Counted from the first letter of the stretch, positions 9,881-19,391 are shown. The stretch: DNA of 64,000 bases from Symbiodinium microadriaticum (GCA_001939145.1 LSRX01001091.1:1-64000); one strand, 5' to 3'. Numbers and translations: made by a program. Notes: generated from the letters alone by a model not told the origin.

Positions 9881-10081
9881 ACCTCGCGAGGCAAGTCTTT
9901 CCGTGATGTCAACGAATGTCTCGCAGCTTGGCGGGCCGTGTGTGAAGTGTTGGGGTTCCCCAGGGTTCATGCTTTCGGGGATGAACCCTGGTTTCCTTAC
10001 ATCAGCGTCTTTGCAACAACAGGTTTGGAGGGCGTGCTACTCATTTCCTTGAATTCGGCTTGGAGAGGGAGCAACGGATGA
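9881..10081 (+). CDS. Putative 3'-terminal exon, 66 codons, unknown
   Basis: The frame opens just after a TAA in CCCTAAA repeat. Past a GCGAG|G acceptor-like site it encodes FRDVNECLAAWRAVCEVLGF and a stretch including DEPWFPYISVFATTGLEG. It stops at TGA 10079-10081, next to the GA tract. There is no ATG. The amphipathic, Trp-containing composition is convincingly protein-like. No family is recognised. Confidence 0.45.
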   Translation, partial: TSRGKSFRDVNECLAAWRAVCEVLGFPRVHAFGDEPWFPYISVFATTGLEGVLLISLNSAWRGSNG

Positions 10082-10083
10082 AT

Positions 10084-10190
10084 AGAGAAAGAGCGACAGA
10101 GAGAGAGAGAGAGAGAGGGAAAGAGAGAGAAAGAGAGACAGAGAGAGAGAGAGAGAGAGCGCGAGAGAGAGAGAGAAAGAGAAGGAGATT
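10084..10190 (+). repeat. (GA)n microsatellite
   Basis: About 105 bases of GA repeats with a few A and C interruptions. Confidence 0.95.
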
Positions 10191-10284
10191 TCTACTGGTG
10201 CAGGAAATGCCAATAAACCCTAAACCCTGAATCCCAGACCGTAAACCCCAAGCCCTTAGCCCTATACCGGTAACCCTAAACATT

Positions 10285-10600
10285 ATAAGCCCTCGACCCT
10301 GAACCCTAGGCCCTAAGCCCTAAACTTCCGAGTTCGGATTCCAATTTTTTGGAGCCTAGCATCTCACGATTCCCGGTGCTCCCATCAGCACTTAGCCCTT
10401 GACATACAGTATGGGACTTTCCGAAACCTAGGGTACCTTATTTTGGGGTCCTTATAATAAGGATCCTACTATTTAGGGTACTATGTTCGGGTCCCCTATT
10501 ATCGGAAACCCCCGTATCTTACTCGAAACAATGGCAGGATACCCCTAAACCTAAGCAAGAGCCTCAATAAACTCGAACCCAATCAGTTGTAGGCTAGCTT
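10285..10600. other. No supported gene
   Basis: Short CCCTAAA-like runs and an AT-rich, partly self-complementary stretch near 10425-10510 that resembles an eroded family C element but cannot be aligned confidently. Confidence 0.4.
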
Positions 10601-10704
10601 TTTAGGAATCCCGATCTCTCATTGCATCCGTTTGAGAGAAATGGGAATCCCAACCCACTCATCGCACAGGAAGCACGAACTCCCGCTGCACAAAAGCGCG
10701 AAAC

Positions 10705-10890
10705 CCTACTTGGAAGATCATGGGACTTAGTAAGTAAGCTTTTAAGTACCTTAACAGGTGTTAGAAGCAAAAGCATACGCAACCATAACTGTAAGAAATC
10801 ATAACCCATAAGCAATCATGGCTGTAAGTATTCAGAACTATGGCTGTTTTTTTATATATGACTCTCGTTACTAAGTCGCATGATCCTGCA
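10705..10890 (+). mobile_element. Family D inverted-repeat element, copy 1
   Basis: The left arm TACTTGGAAGATCATGGGAC pairs with a right arm around GTCGCATGATCCTGCAAG. At about 185 bp it is longer than the other D copies. Confidence 0.7.
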
Positions 10891-10964
10891 AGGAAGCCTG
10901 AAGACAAGAGCTTAGAAGTCCAAGACGATGGATGCTCGAAGAGGTGGCTTTCTAAGTCGTAGGG

Positions 10965-11060
10965 TTTATCGTTTAGGGTTTAGGGCTTAGGGTTTAGGGT
11001 TTAGGGTTTAGGGTTCAGGGTTTAGGGTAGTAGGGTTTATCGTTTAGGGTTTAGGGCTCA
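10965..11060 (+). repeat. TTTAGGG array
   Basis: The array is near-canonical, and a phrase around TAGGGTTTATCG occurs twice in it. Confidence 0.85.
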
Positions 11061-11182
11061 GGGCTTAAGTTATGGATGGGGCCTCAAGAAGGATAGTCAC
11101 ATTTTCATTCCTCGTGAACCGATGACATGATAGCCTTAGAAGCACCTGAAAAAGCACTTCAAGAATCCTATACAACGAACTG

Positions 11183-11304
11183 TACTTGGAGTTTCAGGGG
11201 ACTTGGCAACTGGAGTTAGAAACAAGGTAACTATGGTTATAGCTGCTTAGAGCTCAGATTAAGGTGCTTAAAACCTTACTTACTATGTCCCATGATCCTC
11301 CGTA
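11183..11304 (+). mobile_element. Family D inverted-repeat element, copy 2
   Basis: The element is flanked by TA on both sides. Its left arm begins TACTTGGA and its right arm ends CATGATCCTCCGTA. Confidence 0.7.
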
Positions 11305-11577
11305 CGCCCTAGTGTAAGTCGTGAATCCTAAGCCCCAAGCCAAGAGCCCAGGAACGATAGGCACAGCGGGCGCTACGCGCCGGAGCTCTTCTCTCCGAGT
11401 AGCGAGAAGGCCAAGAACTATCAGAACATGGGTCAAAAGAAACTATCATTCAGACTAGTACTTTCTGATTTTTCTTTCTTGCCGGCTTTTCTGTTTTAAG
11501 AAGGAATTTTGCTGGCTGATGGCGGGCTTGCAGGGCACACAATGGAGACGTTTAGGGTTTGGGGTCTACTATTTAGG

Positions 11578-11671
11578 GTGTATGCTGATGGTTCGGTGCC
11601 GGAGCGAGGCCGGGCGTGCTTCAGAGCTGCAGTGGTGGCGGACGCCCTGATGCCCAAGATTGGGCCGTACT
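11578..11671 (+). CDS. Putative internal exon ending at a GTAAGC donor
   Basis: The frame encodes VYADGSVPERGRACFRAAVV followed by ADALMPKIGPY and meets GTAAGC at 11672. Beyond it the frame continues into telomere-like repeat. Confidence 0.35.
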
Positions 11672-11739
11672 GTAAGCCCCAAACCCGGAGCAACAAACAG
11701 CAACCCTTAAACGACCCTTCAAGGAGCCCTTTGACCCTT

Positions 11740-12290
11740 TAACCCTAAACCCTAAACCCTGACCCTTCAAGGAGCTCGTTAACCCTAAACCCCAAACCCT
11801 GAAAGGGTCCCCTTCAAGGAACCCTTCAACCCTAAACCCTAACCCTAAACCCTAAACCCTAAACCGAAAACCTTAATCCCCTAAGCCCTAAACCCTAAAA
11901 GGGTGCCCTTCAAGGAACGGTTAAAGGGTTTTTTTCAGGGGAGTCTTTGGGACTCGGGGGTCCGAGCCCTTCGTGTTGGGCTCTTTCGGAGGGCTCACCG
12001 GGTGAAGTCGGCTCCCCTGTTTGGGGTGTAGGGATTTAAGGATTTAGGGGTTTAGGGGTTTAGGGGTTTAGGGGTGTAGGAGTTTAGGGGTTTAGGGGTT
12101 TAGGGATTTAGGGTTTTAGGGTTTAGGGCTTGGGTTTGGGGTTTAGGGTTCAAGGTGTAGGGTTTAGGGGTCTGGGGTGTAGGGGTTTGGGTTTAGGGTG
12201 TAGGGTTTAGGGGTTAGGGTTTAGGGGTTTGGTGTGTAGGGTTTAAGGATTTAGGGTTTCAATCCGCGTTTTAGGGTTTGGGGGTTAGGG
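11740..12290. repeat. CCCTAAA array (11740-11900) then TTTAGGG array (12030-12290)
   Basis: The pair is separated by about 130 bases in which no convincing open island is seen. The short phrase CTTCAAGGA recurs several times inside the first array. Confidence 0.8.
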
Positions 12291-12723
12291 AGGAACAGTT
12301 GTTGTGAACTTGTAGCACAGTTCGCCTTAGTGAGGAATGGTATGCTTTGTATGTCCTTCTGCGGCTTATGGGGGACTGGAGCTGCGATGTTATCTCAGAG
12401 GGCTCTACCTCGCCTGAAGGTATATTTGGCTCCCTATTCGGATTTAATTAAGGAAGATTCCAAAGCTAAGAGATGCACTGAATCAAGCCGGCCTTGTTTA
12501 ACACTACATCCCTACAATTACAATGCCTGGTAAGAGCATCTTAGTCCTAAACTTCTAAACCCTAGATCCGTTGAGGGCCAAGAGCACAAGCTCGTCTAAG
12601 TTAATCAAGACTCCTAACATCATGATAAGGAGCTCTGTGCGATTTCAGGGAGACGCCCTGAAAGCGCGGTATTGGGCTTTCTGGTAACCCTATGTCGCGG
12701 AAAGCTCAAGTGGTGAGACGCTC

Positions 12724-12783
12724 TAAACCCTGGGAAGCTCCCATAAACCCTGGGAAGCTCCCATAAACCCTGGGAAGCTCCCA
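12724..12783 (+). repeat. Three tandem 20-bp units
   Basis: AAACCCTGGGAAGCTCCCAT repeats three times in succession. The unit combines a telomere-like heptamer with a near-palindrome. Confidence 0.9.
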
Positions 12784-12792
12784 AGCATGTAG

Positions 12793-13176
12793 CTTCCTTT
12801 GGCACACGGCCACCCAGGTGGCCCGAGAGCCACAGGGCCTGCGGTGGAAGAGTGCGTCTACTCTTGACCGGCAGAGGGCCCGAAAGAAAACCAAGAAACG
12901 ACAGAGCCGACAACAACAGGCGGCGCCACAGGCTCGGCCCAGGGTCCTCCGAAGGCCGCTCCGCCGACTCCTCCTGAAGGACCTAACAGGGCCTGGGAGG
13001 AGACATCGCCTTTGGGTCTGAGGTCTCCCACACCTGCAGTGGCCACCAGGAGTAGGGGGCCTCGCCTTCTGGGCTCAGGCCTCCCCATCCAGAGGCTGTT
13101 CTCACGCCTCTACTTACTCCTGCCCCGAAGGTTTTACAACGAGCGACGGTTTAGGGTTTGGGGGTTAGGGTGGTAT
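12793..13176 (+). pseudogene. Pro/Thr-rich coding-like relic with an internal TGA
   Basis: One frame is open from 12793 to 13176 apart from a TGA at 12865-12867. After that stop it encodes ENQETTEPTTTGGATG and KAAPPTPPEGPNRAWEE, low-complexity linker-like sequence. Such linkers are common in retroelement polyproteins, but nothing here proves that. A CTAACAG within it could be an acceptor, making it two exons instead of a broken one. Confidence 0.3.
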
Positions 13177-13345
13177 TGAGGGCAGAGCGATCAAGGACAA
13201 TGAACCCGCAACAGCGATCATGGACTCTGAGCCCGCAACAGCAGGACTGTTTAGCAACTCGGTTAGAAGTCGAGCGGACTTGTCGATGATGTATATATGT
13301 ATATATGTATAAGGATGATAATGCTCCTTCACCACTAAACCCCTA
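13165..13345 (-). CDS. Putative exon, unknown
   Basis: The minus-strand frame encodes VVKEHYHPYTYIHIYIIDKS followed by ARLLTELLNSPAVAG and ends at 13165-13167. The Tyr/Ile/His part coincides with a small ATAT/GTAT tract, so only the second half is convincing. Confidence 0.25.
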
Positions 13346-13397
13346 AACCCTATAAACCCTAAAACCCTAAATTCCACACCCAGTTTGTGGCTTTAGG

Positions 13398-13478
13398 GCT
13401 GCGGTACATGCATTTGACCTCCCGAACATCCAGGCCCTGGCGGAACCTTTTGAATCCCAAACGCCTTACATGTCAACC
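13398..13478 (+). CDS. Putative exon, unknown
   Basis: The frame encodes AAVHAFDLPNIQALAEPF and then ESQTPYMST before running into CCCTAAA repeat. No ATG precedes it. Composition is well balanced. Confidence 0.4.
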
Positions 13479-13479
13479 C

Positions 13480-13640
13480 TTAAACCCTTAAGCCCTAAAT
13501 CCTGAACCTTAAAACCCTAAACCCTTAAACCCTTAAACCCTAAATCCTAAATCCTGAACCCTAAAACCCTAAACCCTCAACCCTTAAACCCTAAGCCCCG
13601 CACCCTAAACCCCCAAACCGCAACCCCGAGAGCCCCAGGG
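13480..13640 (-). repeat. CCCTAAA array
   Basis: CCCTTAAA and CCCTAAAA variants dominate, giving way to Pro-codon-rich degenerate sequence. Confidence 0.85.
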
Positions 13641-14004
13641 CCCCAGAGCCCTAAAACCTTAACGCCTAAAGCTTAAAGCCCTAAACTCAACTCCAAAACG
13701 CTGGAAAGTTTAGGGTTTAGGGTCTGCAATCGTTTTTTAAAAGCATAGGTTTTTTAAATTAGGTTTTGTTTCTTTCAAAAGAGCCCATGTTGTTTAAAAC
13801 AACCTATGAAATGCTGATTCTGCAGCCCCAGCCCTGGAAAGCTGCGACGTTGAAGCCTCGATAGGAAGGAGCCTGGTTTCGTGTAGAGCCCCTTTGACAA
13901 AAGCCTTATTAGTTATTAGGGTTTAGGGTTTACCGTTTAGGGTTTAGGGTTTAGGGCTTAGGGCTTAGGGTTTCGGGTTTGCCTTTTCGGGTTTAGGGTT
14001 TAGG

Positions 14005-14162
14005 ACTGGTGCATTCCGTTGTACAGGAAGTAGCTTCTGAGGGGTATCATGTGTTATCGACATGCCGGGTATCCCAGCAGTAACCTTTGACTTTTTGTTT
14101 GCGGTTCCGTATGTAAAGCCGAATAGTATGAGCAGAAGGGATCCTTGTTTGTACGGGGCCAC
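14005..14162 (-). CDS. Putative exon, unknown
   Basis: The minus-strand frame encodes APYKQGSLLLILFGFTYGTA (hydrophobic) then NKKSKVTAGIPGMSITHD. A GTG, not ATG, begins the frame. Its 3' end enters translated telomere-like repeat. Confidence 0.3.
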
Positions 14163-14217
14163 GGGAACTTTGTATGCATATGGCCCCGAAGCAGAAGCCT
14201 TTTATCATCCTTAAACC

Positions 14218-14325
14218 CTAAGGGCTTAGGGTTTAGGGTTTAGGGTTTAGGGGTTTAGGGTTTAGGGTTTAGGGGTTAGGGGTTTAGGGTTTAGGGTTTA
14301 GGGTTTAGGGGTTTAGGGTTTAGGC
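14218..14325 (+). repeat. TTTAGGG array
   Basis: TTTAGGG and TTTAGGGG alternate with few other substitutions. Confidence 0.9.
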
Positions 14326-14413
14326 AACCCTATACCCGGCACCCTAGCATCCTGGCAAGGAATCGGAAGACAGGCGTTGACAAAGCAACCCGGGCCCCCA
14401 GCCCTAAGCCGCA

Positions 14414-14585
14414 CCCAGTGAAGCCAATACTCCTTAACTAAGGAATAGGCCTTAGATTATAGGGGCCTTAATATTATGATTTAAGGCCCCTATAATCCTT
14501 AACTAAGCCTTAAATTAACAGAACCGGGCCTTAATATTATGATTTAAGGCATATTCCTTAATTAAGGGGTTTTGGGCTCTCCGGG
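14414..14585 (+). mobile_element. Family B element, copy 1, with duplicated core
   Basis: The terminal arms match family B, but the phrase GCCTTAATATTATGATTTAA occurs twice inside, so the core is duplicated and the element reaches ~172 bp. Confidence 0.75.
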
Positions 14586-14689
14586 CATGTGCTTCAAAAA
14601 TCGACCCCAAGAAGAATGCACCGGCTGCAGGCAACCCCAAAATCCTGCGCAAAGATCCTGGAGGTGGGTCAAGGTTTAAGGTTCAGGGT

Positions 14690-14830
14690 TTAGGGTAAAA
14701 CCCTAAACCCCGAAACCCTAAACCCCTGGACCCTAACCCCTATAAACACCAAACCTCCAAACCCTAAACCCCTAAACCCGAAGCCCTAAACCCTGAACCC
14801 CTAAACCTTAGACCCCACACCCTTAGGGTT
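14690..14830 (-). repeat. CCCTAAA array
   Basis: Degenerate CCCTAAA and CCCCTAAA units that turn abruptly into TTTAGGG at about 14823. Confidence 0.8.
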
Positions 14831-14855
14831 TAGGGTGCAGGGTTCAACCCCCAAT

Positions 14856-15070
14856 TCTAGGACATTTTCAGGTGGGTAGTTACCGTTATAGGAGCCTTAT
14901 AGAAGGTCTATATACCTTAAAAATAGAAGCCGTATGGAAGCCCTATATACCCTAAACCCTAAACCCTAAAAGCCCTAAACCCTAAAACGCAGACCCTAAA
15001 CCCTAAACCCTAAAAGCCCTAAGCCCTAAAAACCCTAAACTCCCCACGTGTAGTTTCCTTCAACCAAATG
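14856..15070 (+). mobile_element. Family F element, copy 1, expanded by an internal CCCTAAA array
   Basis: It shares CTAGGACATTTTCAGGTGGG and the following ~80 bases with copy 2 at 57.2 kb, as well as the 3' part CCCCACGTGTAGTTTCCTT. Where copy 2 has one CCCTAAA heptamer, this copy has about 90 bases of it (14950-15040). Confidence 0.8.
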
Positions 15071-15149
15071 GGACCTCAAGCTCCGCCCTCCCGAGCCTGC
15101 AGCTCCAGACCTAAGAGTGCTTCAAGTAGGTTCCCCAGTGGTACCCTCA

Positions 15150-15400
15150 GGGTTTGGGGTTTGGGGTTTAGGGTTTAGGGCTTAGACTATAGGGTTTAGG
15201 GTATAGGGTTTAGGGTTCAGGGGTTTACGGTTTAGGGTTTAGGGTTCAGGGGTTTAGGGGATTAGGATTTAGGGCTTTAGGGTTTAGGGGTTTAGGGGTT
15301 TAGGGTTTTAGGGGTTTAGGTTTAGGGTTTAGGGTTTAGGGTTTAGGGTTTAGGGGTTTTGGGTTCAGGGGTTTAGGGGTTTAGGGGTTCGGGCCTGTCA
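15150..15400 (+). repeat. TTTAGGG array
   Basis: About 250 bases of TTTAGGG, TTTAGGGG and TTCAGGG variants. Confidence 0.9.
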
Positions 15401-15439
15401 GGGTGAATTCTAGGTTCCGAGTAGTTCCCTTTGGCCTTG

Positions 15440-15631
15440 TTATGTTGGGGTCTCCTTATTAAAACCGAATACTAGGAACAAGGGTAACCTTACTGTTAAG
15501 GGGCTACTGAGGACTCCCCCACAAAGTCGTGAGAGCCGCGTAAACCTCAAGCCCGAACTAGATTTTGAAGGGCCAATGTCCGAAGCGAAGCTGAAAAGAG
15601 AGGTCTGGGATTTGATCCGGCTTGTCGACAT
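15440..15631 (-). CDS. ATG-started open frame, 63 aa, Ser-rich
   Basis: ATG at 15631 opens MSTSRIKSQTSLFSFASDIG, followed by SGLRFTRLSRLCGG. The Ser/Arg-rich, acid-poor start could be a targeting region. Stop at 15440-15442. Confidence 0.3.
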   Translation of the reverse strand: MSTSRIKSQTSLFSFASDIGPSKSSSGLRFTRLSRLCGGVLSSPLTVRLPLFLVFGFNKETPT

Positions 15632-15675
15632 ACGGCGGGTATGACTCCCTAAACCCTAAACCCAGATACTAATAA

Positions 15676-15744
15676 TCGGACTGCGCCGTAGCAACGCTTC
15701 CACGAGGGTGGTGGAGGCCAGGCCATTTTACCTGGCTGCTGTAG
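15676..15744 (+). CDS. Putative small 3'-terminal exon
   Basis: The frame encodes SDCAVATLPRGWWRPGHF followed by TWLL and TAG at 15742-15744. A stop directly precedes it, and no clear acceptor AG is seen. Confidence 0.25.
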   Translation, partial: SDCAVATLPRGWWRPGHFTWLL

Positions 15745-15802
15745 CCAACTAAGTTTTGAAATCTGATTGATTGTCCCCTGTACCGGCTTAGGGTGTAAGG
15801 TC

Positions 15803-15908
15803 CCCAGAGACTCCAAAACCCCTTAATTAAGGAATATACCTTAAATTTATAATAGGAACCCTAATCAGATTTAAGGTATATTCCTTAAGGGGTTTGGGAG
15901 TCTCTGGG
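15803..15908 (+). mobile_element. Family B element, copy 2
   Basis: The arms CCCAGAGACTCCAAAACCCC and GGGGTTTGGGAGTCTCTGGG are complementary over almost their whole length; ~106 bp. Confidence 0.85.
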
Positions 15909-15921
15909 CCTAGGGCGTTGA

Positions 15922-16038
15922 GGGTCTTTTGGCCTCGTGACAGCTCCAGCTTCGGCCTGGCTAGGAGCTCGCCAAGCAGAGGAAGTTGGTTCACAACTGG
16001 GATGCAAGCTTCGTCGTACCTTCAGCCCTAAATCCTAA
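15922..16038 (+). CDS. Putative exon, unknown
   Basis: Immediately after element B2 the frame encodes LVTAPASAWLGARQAEEVGS and QLGCKLRRTF, then stops at TAA 16036-16038 after a short translated repeat. A stop at 15919-15921 marks the 5' limit. Confidence 0.4.
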   Translation, partial: GSFGLVTAPASAWLGARQAEEVGSQLGCKLRRTFSPKS

Positions 16039-16155
16039 GAGCCTATACCCCAGTGCATAAAATGCCCCGCCCGAAGCTCTGAACCGTCAAGATCTGAATC
16101 CCAGCACCCCAAACCGGGCCCCCAACCCTAGTCCCCTGAACTCTACGCCCCAAGT

Positions 16156-16377
16156 GTGAACCTCCTAAGAGGCCCGACGGTCAGAGCGCTAATATCTGAG
16201 CTCCGAACTGTTTGGAGCACGACCGAACCAGGTCAAACCGTAGCGAAACTTCTTCATGGACCCCCAAATGGTGTAAGAATTTTAGAAGGCCTTAGAGTGG
16301 TGTTTTTGAGCGCCATGAGCTATTCTGATGACAAGGAGAAGAATAAGTATAGTCTATTTTCATATACAGGTCTGTAG
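16156..16377 (+). CDS. Open frame, 73 codons, unknown
   Basis: The frame starts with GTG and encodes NLLRGPTVRALISELRTVW and later FLSAMSYSDDKEKNKYSL, ending at TAG 16375-16377. No telomere-like residues are present, so the whole stretch is candidate coding sequence. Confidence 0.4.
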   Translation: MNLLRGPTVRALISELRTVWSTTEPGQTVAKLLHGPPNGVRILEGLRVVFLSAMSYSDDKEKNKYSLFSYTGL

Positions 16378-16450
16378 CACTAGACCTCTGATTCATACAC
16401 TTGCCTTCTCTGAGGGCGATGAGTCTGCATCGGCCCTGCATCCTAGACTC

Positions 16451-16769
16451 CTAGAGCCCTGAGCACCAGCAGTCGCATGCAACGAATTCAGAGCCCAAAA
16501 CGGCACGGGCACAGTCCCCCCAAAAATGCTTATATACTGCCCCAAACGCTAAACGAGTGGTGAGCAGCGTTTGGGTGTTATGGTGGTGGGTTTTCACTGT
16601 AGCCTGGCATGTCGCCGACGCCCGGCGAGGGGCGATTCTGTTGGCGGGCTTGCAGTCGGGTGCAGGCTGAGTCGTCGCTGGCTTGATCGAAGCTGTACGC
16701 TTCACAGGCAAACCATGCACCCTGAACCCTAGCCTGGAGGACCAAATGCCACTTGTCCCCCCCCAACAC
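16451..16769 (-). CDS. Two overlapping minus-strand open frames
   Basis: One frame (16769-16578) contains WFACEAYSFDQASDDSACTR and a PGVGDMPGYSENPPP tail. The other (16720-16451) contains LTTRLAFGAVYKHFWGD. They may be parts of a single coding region joined by a short intron or a frameshift; I cannot decide which. Confidence 0.3.
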
Positions 16770-16925
16770 CTAGGCCCTAAACCCCAAACCCTAAACCCTA
16801 AGCCCCAAACTCCTAAACCCTAGACCCTAAACCCTAAACCCTAAACCCTAAACCCTAAACCCTAGACCCTAGACCCTAGACCCTAAACCCTAAACTCCTA
16901 AACCCTAAACCCTAAACCCTAAAAC
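16770..16925 (-). repeat. CCCTAAA array
   Basis: One of the cleaner arrays: about 20 near-perfect heptamers with a few CCCTAGA variants. Confidence 0.95.
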
Positions 16926-16936
16926 CCCTGTTGCAG

Positions 16937-17002
16937 GCCATGCTCAGCCCTGTTTCACAGCCAAGCTACGCCTTCGTGGACGTGACGCAAGACGACTGGT
17001 AA
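16937..17002 (+). CDS. Putative 3'-terminal exon
   Basis: CTGTTGCAG ends at 16936. The frame AMLSPVSQPSYAFVDVTQDD then W stops at TAA 17000-17002. The CCCTAAA array ends a few bases before the acceptor and a TTTAGGG array begins ~35 bases after the stop. Confidence 0.45.
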   Translation, partial: AMLSPVSQPSYAFVDVTQDDW

Positions 17003-17331
17003 CTCCAAGGCTCGACGGGGCCTTTTTAGGGAGGGTTTAGGGGTTTAGGGGTTTAGGGTTTAGGGGTTTATAGGGTTTAGGGTTTAGGGTGTAGGGGGGA
17101 TATGTAGGGTTTCTGTTGGGGCTTCTTGTTTAGGTTTATATTGGGGCTTCTTGTTTTCTGAAACTCCCATGAAGGGTTCGTGACTGAAGGCAGTGAGGCT
17201 TTAGGTTTTTTTGGAGAATTGGATGTCCCTAAACCCTAAACCCTAAACCCTCCCTAAACCCTAAACCCTAAGCCCGAAAACCCTATGTGTCGGGGTTTAG
17301 GGGACTTTGGGTTTAGGGTTTAGGGTTTGTA

Positions 17332-17394
17332 TCCGAGGATGCGCGTGAAGAAAGGCTGATATTCCACGAGAAATCGATTGGGCCTTGTGTGCAG
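17332..17394 (+). CDS. Putative exon, unknown
   Basis: The frame encodes SEDAREERLIFHEKSIGPCV and runs up to a T-tract. Upstream it is translated telomere-like repeat. Confidence 0.35.
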
Positions 17395-17858
17395 ATTTTT
17401 TTTTTGGGGTATATCATCGTATCATTCTAGAAGGACTATGAGAGAATAGTTGGAACTGTATCACAAGGGAATAGTGCTGCTAACCCCTAAACCCTAAGCC
17501 CTAAACCTTAAACCCTAAATAAACCCCAAACCGTAAACCCTAAAACCCTAAAGCCCTAAAACCCTAAACCCTAAACCCTAAAACCCTAAAGCCCTAATAG
17601 CTCCGACCCCTATCTTGGGCTTCCGAGGTTCGGCGGTTTCCGGGCATTTGCATATTATGTTTCGGTTCTTGCAGAGGGGTTCAGGGTTTAGGGCTTAGGG
17701 CTTAGGGCTTGGGGTTCTGAAGACTCTGGCCTTTTGGCGGAAGGTTTTGGGTTGAGGGTTCAAGGTAGCTTCGCTTGCATAGGAAAAAAAACGGGTATGT
17801 GTTAAATGTTCAAGCTAGTCCCGACACCAAGAATCCCAAGTCACAAAGCAACGCCTGA

Positions 17859-18014
17859 GCCCTAAGTTTTCTTCTACCACATCCGGAAGACAACACGCGC
17901 AGGCATCCTGCACTACATGCTCATCACTACGAAGTGAGGGATGGTGAATGGGACATCCGGCTCACAGCCCGCAGCGGCGACGCCATATCGAAGGTCAGAC
18001 GTCTCGGGAAATAG
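17859..18014 (+). CDS. Putative exon region with two overlapping good frames
   Basis: One frame (17866-17937) reads FFYHIRKTTRAGILHYMLIT and meets GTGAGG, a plausible donor. The other (17859-18014) includes HHYEVRDGEWDIRLTARSGD and stops at TAG 18012-18014. The simplest reading is one exon ending near 17933 and a second frame used after a short intron, but a frameshifted relic is possible. Confidence 0.35.
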   Translation, partial: ALSFLLPHPEDNTRRHPALHAHHYEVRDGEWDIRLTARSGDAISKVRRLGK

Positions 18015-18249
18015 GTAGACAGAAGGAGGCTTACCCTTAGCGCTTAGCCCTACTTCAAGGACAAGCAGACTGAGTAATTCGGCCCAAAGTAGAGTTATGA
18101 ACTGAATCTGCAGCCCTACTTATCACTGCTTGCTACTTCCCATAATCCTTCAAGCAGATCTAGTTGACTAGTCTGTTTTCGAGTTGCAGTACTTTCCAAG
18201 TTACACCCTGGTCCTAAGAAGGTAGCCCTAAATCCCAAAACCTATAGAA

Positions 18250-18396
18250 CCTGGACCTAAAAGCCAAAACCGGTGGTGTTAGAGACGTACAGCAGCAGTC
18301 ACCACTAGTGTTGCTAGATACTGGCCCGGTGGCGGCCTGTACCGCAATCTCCACTAGGGGGTCTGATGCTGGCACTTGAACCTGATATCCCCTCAT
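18250..18396 (-). CDS. ATG-started exon-like frame
   Basis: ATG at 18396 opens MRGYQVQVPASDPLVEIAVQ followed by AATGPVSSNTSGDCCCTSLT. The frame stays open to 18214 but becomes compositionally odd after about 18250. Confidence 0.35.
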
Positions 18397-18902
18397 ACGG
18401 GAGCCTGAATCATTCCCACATTATTCTTTCTTACAATTATAGTATAATATACCCTAAAACCCGATCCCAATGATTCAGGCCCTTATCCTTAAAGCCACAA
18501 AAAGACCCTTGTCATCATAGAACCCTTATGGACCCCTTTTTGAGGGAACCCCTTCTTTTCAGGAAGCCGAGTCTCAACCCTAAAACTTGAAGCCCTAAGC
18601 ACTAATCCGGCCCATTCTTGATTCTCAAACCTTCAGCCCTAAACCCGGTGGGACTGACGGGCTCCTCGAGTTGAAGGGCTGGATTAGGTTAAAGGGTTTC
18701 GGGTTTAGGGTTGGATTAGGGTTTAGCGTTTAGGGTTTGCCTTTATGGGAGTCCTTCAGGGTAAGAAGGCTAGGGGTTTTAGCATCGGGGGCCTTTGGAG
18801 TTAGAATAGGGTTTCGGGGTAGATTAGACCCGAACCTGGAAGTCTGTGCGCCTTAGGGTTGAGTTTTGCCTTCCAGGGTTTAGGGTTAGGGTTGAGGGTT
18901 TA

Positions 18903-19010
18903 GGAGGATTACGCAACTCTCAAGTGCATAAGTGGTCGGATGTCTCCTTTGTTCCGACGCCTGCTGACCAAACGATCGGCGCAGCATCTCGGCGTTTTAT
19001 TCTGACATGA
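18903..19010 (+). CDS. Putative 3'-terminal exon
   Basis: The frame encodes RNSQVHKWSDVSFVPTPADQ and TIGAASRRFILT, with TGA at 19008-19010. TTTAGGG-type repeat lies just upstream. Confidence 0.4.
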   Translation, partial: GGLRNSQVHKWSDVSFVPTPADQTIGAASRRFILT

Positions 19011-19071
19011 GGATTCCGGAAGTCGAGGCGCGTTAAGTTCGGGGTGTTAAGGATCGTTCAAAGAGTTCCCC

Positions 19072-19254
19072 TCAGGGCAGGCAACGATCGAAGTTTGCCT
19101 GGATCCTAGGAGTCGGAAGAAGCCTCGTCCCACAACCCTCAACCGCGTCTTCGTCCTGACTCGCATTCTCTGTAAAGTGGTGCGCGAGCTGTGCGGGGAA
19201 TGTCGGGCGAAGAGCAGCAGCCTGGACCATGGAATGCAGAAGCCTGAATAACAA
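19072..19254 (-). CDS. Open frame, 60 codons, unknown
   Basis: The frame includes SMVQAAALRPTFPAQLAHHF (the Met is an ATG) and ENASQDEDAVEGCG, with a stop at 19072-19074. It does not overlap repeats. Confidence 0.35.
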   Translation of the reverse strand: MLFRLLHSMVQAAALRPTFPAQLAHHFTENASQDEDAVEGCGTRLLPTPRIQANFDRCLP

Positions 19255-19284
19255 GTGATACGACTCCTGCAGGTGCCTGCAGAT

Positions 19285-19391
19285 TAATATAGGGGCTTTA
19301 ATAATTAGAATAGGTTCTGGGGTATATTATACTGTAAATATAATAAGGAGCCCCCAAAAGCCTTATTCTAATTATTAAGGCCCCTACATTA
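19285..19391 (+). mobile_element. Family E inverted-repeat element
   Basis: The arms TAATATAGGGGCTTTAATAA and TTATTAAGGCCCCTACATTA (read on +) enclose an AT-rich centre. Half-copies of the arm are visible near 24780 and 32840. Confidence 0.75.

Noticed and set aside
10041-10283. Leu/Ser-rich minus-strand frame
   Set aside because: It is the complement of the GA tract and overlaps the better plus-strand exon at 9881-10081.
12330-12533. 67-codon plus-strand frame starting with GTG
   Set aside because: Its composition is partly plausible, but there is no splice signal or clean boundary, and it is no better than neighbouring frames.
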